NCBI GenBank assembly: GCA_033439265.1
Contig: JAVTVX010000031.1
Location: 11,641,501-11,705,500 of the forward strand
Length of the DNA stretch: 64,000 nucleotides
Origin: Dillenia suffruticosa
Taxonomy: Eukaryota; Streptophyta; Magnoliopsida; Dilleniales; Dilleniaceae
Direction of reading: 5' to 3'
The notes under the pieces are model-generated. The model was not told the origin of the DNA, did no database searches, and was given only the letters and a program-made list of their open reading frames with translations. Shown here in pieces: positions 59,456 to 64,000 of this stretch. Made by a program: the position numbers and the translations under genes. The stretch's first letter is position 1. Each line of letters begins with the position of its first letter.

Positions 59456-60634
59456 TCAAAACGAGTTCATTTCAAGACAGTACGTCCGCCTTTTCACCAA
59501 CATCTTCGCCGCAGTCCCAAATGGCTCCTCAAACGCACTCGAAACCCAACACCCATCTGAAATCTCGTTCTTCACCCCAACCCCTGCCTGCTCGCTAGGT
59601 CGAATTGCCACCAAAGTGGCCCCTTTTAACACAACCCCATTTGGCAACCCCAAAAGGGGGGCATACCAAAGCCTCATATTCAATGCAGGCACCAATGTCC
59701 TCTTGGATGCCGAAGAAGCCGACAATGGCTTCACTCTCAACTCCTCCAATTGCTCCCTATTCATACTCAACACTCCCTGTCCATCCCCATCAGTCAGCAC
59801 CAAGCTTTCCAGCGTCTTATGCCCCGAAATTATCGGCTGCAACAAGTAATGCCTAGCTGATGCTGCAATCAAGCTACTAATCGTCCACACAACTCTCAAT
59901 TTCAAACCCCCATTTGTGTAAAATGTCTCGGGAATGCTACCATTGTCCTCGCTTCCACCACCAGTAGTGTTGCAAATCACATCCTGAGAGGTCTCCAGAA
60001 TTGCCGACGCACCGAGAATCACGCAATTATCGAGGGTCGACCCAAAATCGGCTCTCCATTTCAGCAAAACCCCATCCTCAATCCCCAATTCGCCAGTCGG
60101 AAGCTCGATTTTGAGGAATCTAATCTCGTTGAAGTTCTTGAGCACCTGGGTCGGAGAATGATGCGTGACAATGCCGTTTTGATCCTCGCTGGCGTCATCG
60201 TCGTGGACAGAGGAAGAACCGGAAGAGCTAGGGTTTGTGAATCTCTTCAGTGCAGTCAAGAATTGGCCTAGGTTTTGCAAGGGTTTGATAATTCCGGAGT
60301 AGAGAAGGCGTACGATGTTGGAAAACGGGCCGTTACCGCTACGGTTACAGTTGTTGGCGGTGGGATCGGTGGCGGAGGAAGCGGTGGAGTCGTCGTCGGA
60401 GATTACGCAGTCGACTTTGACGACGACGTTTTCGACTTGAGGAATGAGAGAGTGAAATCTACGAGAGACAATGCAGCAACGTCCTAGGGCTTTCACGTCG
60501 CAGATCTTGTTGAAGATCAAGAGGAGGAGAGAGTCTGGCAATCGGTCGAAGTAGTCGATCGACGGTGGGGAATAAGGGAAGGAGGGTTCTGGGTGGATCT
60601 TAGCCGTCGGATCCGAAAGGAGAAATGATGACAT
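59456..60634 (-). CDS. F-box protein of the At5g46170/At4g18380 type
   Basis: An intact intronless frame of 392 codons, ATG at 60634 and TGA at 59456. The F-box lies at about residues 25-65: IDYFDRLPDSLLLLIFNKI, then DVKALGRCCIVSRRFHSLIP, followed by VENVVVKVDCVISDDDS, the signature of this plant F-box group (also related to AUF1/AUF2). The F-box binds SKP1 and makes the protein a substrate adaptor of an SCF ubiquitin ligase. The rest, with a Ser/Asp-rich stretch (about 80-160) and the conserved end KRRTYCLEMNSF, is expected to choose the substrate, which is unknown. Length agrees with the Arabidopsis members (about 380-395 residues, from memory). Codon usage is balanced and there are no stops, so it is probably functional. 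The next in-frame ATG options are internal to the conserved region. Confidence 0.92.
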   Translation of the reverse strand: MSSFLLSDPTAKIHPEPSFPYSPPSIDYFDRLPDSLLLLIFNKICDVKALGRCCIVSRRFHSLIPQVENVVVKVDCVISDDDSTASSATDPTANNCNRSGNGPFSNIVRLLYSGIIKPLQNLGQFLTALKRFTNPSSSGSSSVHDDDASEDQNGIVTHHSPTQVLKNFNEIRFLKIELPTGELGIEDGVLLKWRADFGSTLDNCVILGASAILETSQDVICNTTGGGSEDNGSIPETFYTNGGLKLRVVWTISSLIAASARHYLLQPIISGHKTLESLVLTDGDGQGVLSMNREQLEELRVKPLSASSASKRTLVPALNMRLWYAPLLGLPNGVVLKGATLVAIRPSEQAGVGVKNEISDGCWVSSAFEEPFGTAAKMLVKRRTYCLEMNSF

Positions 60635-60764
60635 TTTTTAGGGGCAAATTGAAACCCTGGAGGGCTGGAAAGAGGAAGAGAGAATAAGGTCCCGTCGGAT
60701 CTATCGGGGGAGAAAGGGGGGGGGGGATAAAAGATGTTGGAGATGGTGGATGGTTGGATTTATA
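60635..60764 (-). promoter_or_regulatory. Core promoter and 5' leader of the F-box gene
   Basis: The minus strand has TATAAAT at 60764-60758, about 125 bases before the ATG, within attttataaatcc. The leader is pyrimidine-rich, with an 11-base C run (plus-strand G at 60716-60726). The start context is aaaaaATGTC. The transcription start is inferred, not seen. Confidence 0.5.
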
Positions 60765-60919
60765 AAATTTTATTTGATTATTTTCATGATTTGTTGTCAA
60801 AATTTTTTTAGTTTCTGGAAATTGGAATTTCCTTTTTTTCTTAAGATTATAATGGCCCTGCCCCGGCTAACTAATATCGATAAATTAGGATTAATGAATA
60901 GTTAATCTAATAAGATGTG

Positions 60920-61095
60920 GTGTTATATTTTTTAATCAAGTTTTTGAGTTTAACTCGCTATTTGAATATAAAAAAAACTACGTTGGGAGGGTAACTCTCT
61001 TAATGGGTCATTATAAATTTTGAACCGAATTATTCAGAGTATGAGTTTAGATATCAATTGATATAGTAAAAAAAAAATCAATAAATTAGGGAATT
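60920..61095 (+). repeat. Dispersed repeat, second copy
   Basis: Similar to the minus strand of 39001-39180: ttgagtttaa, actacgttgggagggt, attcagagtatgagtttaga. Type unknown, with no clear termini. Confidence 0.5.
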
Positions 61096-61464
61096 TTTGG
61101 AATAGGAGGGGTTAATAATCAATCGGGATTTAATTGTGGTGTGCTGGGTTTGGACTACTGGTCATTGCTTGATTTTTAAGCCTATGTAATTAGTGTATGT
61201 TTATGTCGCGTTGCCATGTTATAAAAATAGAAGGTATGTTGAATGCGTTATAAATCAATAAATATTATCTTTTTAATTTTTAAAATTTAAAATTTAAATT
61301 TCTTTTATGTATAAAAAAATAAAAATGAAAGATGTAAAATTTTCTAGTCAAATAAAAATCCTCATCATCAAAAAAAGTTAACATAAAGTAAAATTAAAAT
61401 TTAGTACCTTTTAATTTAAAAATAATATCTGTTAGAGAAAAAAAAAAGAAATTATTTCTTAGTT
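61096..61464. other. Intergenic, nothing recognised
   Basis: AT-rich non-coding sequence. Confidence 0.5.
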
Positions 61465-62064
61465 AAATAGGGGTCATCGAATCTTAGCAATAATTCATTT
61501 TACTGGACCAAGGAATAATCTTTTACTTGACTTCAAATTTATTTTTTTTAAATTAAGGTTACTAAAATTTAATTTAATTTAATTTTAATGTTTAGATGAT
61601 GTAGATAAGCCATGTGAATTTTTGCCTCGTATAGAAATTTCGAGTCATTACGTTATATTTATAAAGTGAAAATGATATATCTAAACTCAACGGTTGCATA
61701 GACTTAATTAAGAGACAAATTAATGGAGAAGAAGATACCAAAAGTGTCATTTGAAAAAATAAAAATATTGGAAGAGCATTTATTTTATTTTATTTTTTAA
61801 AAGTTGGGAAATACAAATAACTTTGGCCAATAAGTGAGGGGTTTAAAGAGACTAAAATCTGAATTTGCCCAACAGCTTGCTAGTATTTCTGTGGGCATGA
61901 ATGAAAGATAAAATATTTTATAAAAATTTTCTCTTATTTTTATTTCTGTAAGGAAAATTTCTTATATTCAATGGCTAGAATTAGACGAGGGAATGTGTCC
62001 CATCTAATCAATTAACTTTTTTTTTTCTTATTACCCGTTAGTAGAAAGATAACTCTCACATAAT
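61465..62064 (+). repeat. Local duplication, left copy
   Basis: Contains gggtcatcgaat...aataattcattttactggac, cggttgcatagacttaatta, agaagataccaaaag, ttctcttatttttatttctg and ctagaattagacgagg in the same order as 62330-62780. Confidence 0.75.
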
Positions 62065-62329
62065 CAATTATTCAATGGCTAGAATTATTTATGAAACTAA
62101 TCATTTTATGTATTATTTAGAACATTTAACATCAATAGTCATTTATTATAATTTTATTAAATATTAAAATTTATATAAATTGTTTGCCAAACAATCTATT
62201 TAAAAAGAGAGTTTTTTTTTTTTTTTAAGTCAAATTGCGAAACAGTTTATTATCTAAATTTTATTATTTTTTATAATAACTTATAAGTAAAAAATAAAAA
62301 TTTTTGATAGACAGAAAAAAAATTATTTT

Positions 62330-62780
62330 TAGGGGTCACCAAATTTTAGAAATAATTCATTTGACTGGACCAAGGATTAATAGACCAAATTAATATTATG
62401 TTTAAATTCAAACGGTTACATAGACTTAATTAATAGACCAAATTAATAAAGAAGAAGATACCAAAAGCATCACTTAAAAGAAATAAAAGTGCTAGTACTA
62501 GTACTTCCAGGCAGGAACCAATAAAAAAAGAAAAAAGAAAAAAGAAAAAACATTTTACAAAATTCTTCTCTTATTTTTATTTTTGTGAGGAAAGTTTCGT
62601 GTATTCAACGACTAGAATTAGACTTTTACAAAAAAAAAAAAAAAAAAAAAAAAAAATCCAAAGAAAAAAGGGACTAGAATTAGACGAGGAATGAAAAACG
62701 ACTCCATTGCCTCTCTTCCCTTCTAACCGATTACCCTCTTTTCTTATTACCGGTTAATTGAAAGACAGCTTACACATAAT
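62330..62780 (+). repeat. Local duplication, right copy, with poly-A insertion
   Basis: The same ordered blocks as 61465-62064 with deletions between blocks, plus the insertion 62624-62671. Confidence 0.75.
62610..62685 (+). mobile_element. A-rich insertion flanked by 14-bp duplication
   Basis: The 14-mer gactagaattagac occurs at 62610-62623 and 62672-62685, bracketing 48 bases that begin ttttac and consist mostly of an A run. The other copy of the local duplication (about 61973-61988) has the word once, gctagaattagac, and shows the empty site. Probably the 3' tail of a truncated LINE-type insertion. Confidence 0.7.
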
Positions 62781-63700
62781 CTTTAAAATTTTATTTTTCT
62801 CATGGTGAGTAATTAATTCAAAAATATATTTTTTTCAACTTAAACTCAAGTTAAAATTAAAACAAACTAGTTTCAAAAATCGTTTAAAAAACTGACTTTT
62901 TATACTAAAAAATGAAAAAAGAGGTGACTTTTTAATGAAAAGATAGGCTGATAGAATTATCTATAATTATTTTAAATAATATAATTTTATAGCAGATATA
63001 CACAGGAGAAATATTTAAATGTTTAAATATTTATGAATATTTAAAAATATTTAAAAGACCTAAAATGTATTTTATCAACATATATCTATTTACAAAATTG
63101 TTCCTCAAAAATGTCTGAATTTTAAACATTTATGAATATTTTAGAATTATTTATAAATCTATTTATTTTATGTATTTTTATGAAACTTAAATATCAATAT
63201 AATTTGCTTAAATATTAAAGCTTAAATAAATTATTTTGCTAAACAATCTATTAAAGAAACGATTTTTTCTTTTAAAGTAAAATTGGCAAATAATTTATTA
63301 TTTAAATTTTAAAACCCTTATTTTTAAAAATTTTTTTTTTTCACACACACAAAAAAGTTAAATCAAACAGGCATATAGTACAACTAATTTTTAAGGATTG
63401 TACCCTAGTTCGTCAAGTGTGGGAGTGGATTCTTCATACATTCCCCTTTCGAGAATGGTGGTGGGTAGTTTACCGATAGCGAGTGGCTGGCTTAGAAATG
63501 TAAATCTCACACAATCCATAAAAGGTTTCCCATGGGCCACTTTTTTTGTGTACACACTTTGAACCATCGGGAAAGTTAGATGCAAGAGTATTTTTGAAGG
63601 TATGGTTTTCTCTCCTGAACTGTTGCGTCCATTGTATCCAATTATCATAGGCATGGGTGGTTAGCATTTGCCGGTGGATCACAGAGCCTCGAATAAAGAA
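62781..63700. other. Intergenic, AT-rich, no gene recognised
   Basis: Minus-strand open frames at 63391-63682 resemble nothing I know. Confidence 0.45.
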
Positions 63701-63910
63701 GCTAGATTAGATGGATCCCTCATCCCTTGGGTGTCTACATGCTTAATACCGGTGGGTTCTCACGGATTAATTCTTGAATAGCCGGTGCAGGTGGCCTCCT
63801 TCGAGATGAGTACGGTTTATGGGGTGTAGGGATTCACGGTGAATTTGGTGGTTTCAAATCCATTCACTACAGAACTATGTGCTATTAGAGAAGGACTTCT
63901 CCCTCTAAGA
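63701..63910 (+). pseudogene. RNase H-like (RVT_3 type) relic
   Basis: Reads AGAGGLLRDEYGLWGVG (about 63780-63830) and, one base shifted, GFTVN..., TTELCAIREGL (to about 63905). This is the pattern of the plant retroelement RNase H domain (GAGGVLRD... ELWALREGL). Found at the 3' end of many plant non-LTR retrotransposons and in host paralogues. A frameshift at 'gggattcacgg' and upstream stops make it a relic. Confidence 0.6.
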
Positions 63911-64000
63911 AGTACAAGGTTCTCCCCAATTGCTCTTGAGAACGGCTGAGTTTGTGTCCCTCACATCGGATGTTGTTTCCTCACATGCAGGGTATCATAT

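Noticed and set aside
59346..59849. 167-codon plus-strand frame over the end of the F-box gene
   Set aside because: Antisense shadow of the conserved F-box coding sequence; no homology pattern of its own.
63391..63682. Two overlapping minus-strand frames
   Set aside because: No recognisable domain, short, and next to a retroelement relic on the other strand.

Overview
This is nuclear DNA of a transposon-rich flowering plant, most likely a eudicot. It holds plant-type Ty1/copia and Ty3/gypsy elements primed by initiator-tRNA-Met, CACTA-like DNA transposons, tRNA-derived retroposons, a mitochondrial rRNA insertion, and plant genes (an F-box protein, a TRAPPC3/BET3 relic, a UGT74-type glucosyltransferase relic). 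There are no bacterial operons or CRISPR arrays. I could not fix the species.

Layout: 1-9397 is a decayed minus-strand Ty3/gypsy element cut by the window edge. It sits in the 3' part of a minus-strand SIRE-like copia element (copia A, 9398 to about 16099). A decayed TRAPPC3 exon follows at about 16405-16551. Next comes a three-level nest. Copia C (17586-35468, 5-bp duplications cttcc/ctccc) was entered by SIRE-like copia B at 21528. Copia B was then entered by CACTA-1 (27838-29737), by a 296-bp foldback element (32495-32790), and at its 3' LTR by CACTA-2 (33839-34689). Just right of the nest lie TRAPPC3 exons 1 and 2 (minus strand, 35907-36125). The whole nest therefore sits in what was an intron of that gene, which is now a pseudogene.

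The middle (36.1-54.1 kb) holds GA microsatellites around a fragment of mitochondrial small-subunit rRNA, a copia D fragment interrupted by CACTA-3, and a UGT74-like relic cut at its PSPG signature by minus-strand copia E. Copia E's left LTR carries CACTA-4 (43621-46698, duplications att/att).

The right part (54.1-64 kb) is gene-proximal. Its only intact protein gene, and the only one in the window I would call functional, is an intronless 392-residue F-box gene (59456-60634, minus). Around it are a 142-bp tandem duplication, microsatellites, a local duplication at 61.4-62.8 kb with a datable poly-A insertion, and an RNase H-like relic at the right edge.

Most coding sequence is broken by stops and frameshifts, many of the stops explainable as C-to-T or G-to-A changes, as expected of old methylated transposons. 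The main points of interest are the TRAPPC3 gene split by a dated nest, tRNA-like A-box/B-box cores in three of the four CACTA-like elements, two foldback structures that could make hairpin RNA, and degenerate GTCGAC/AGTCG arrays in the SIRE-like elements.
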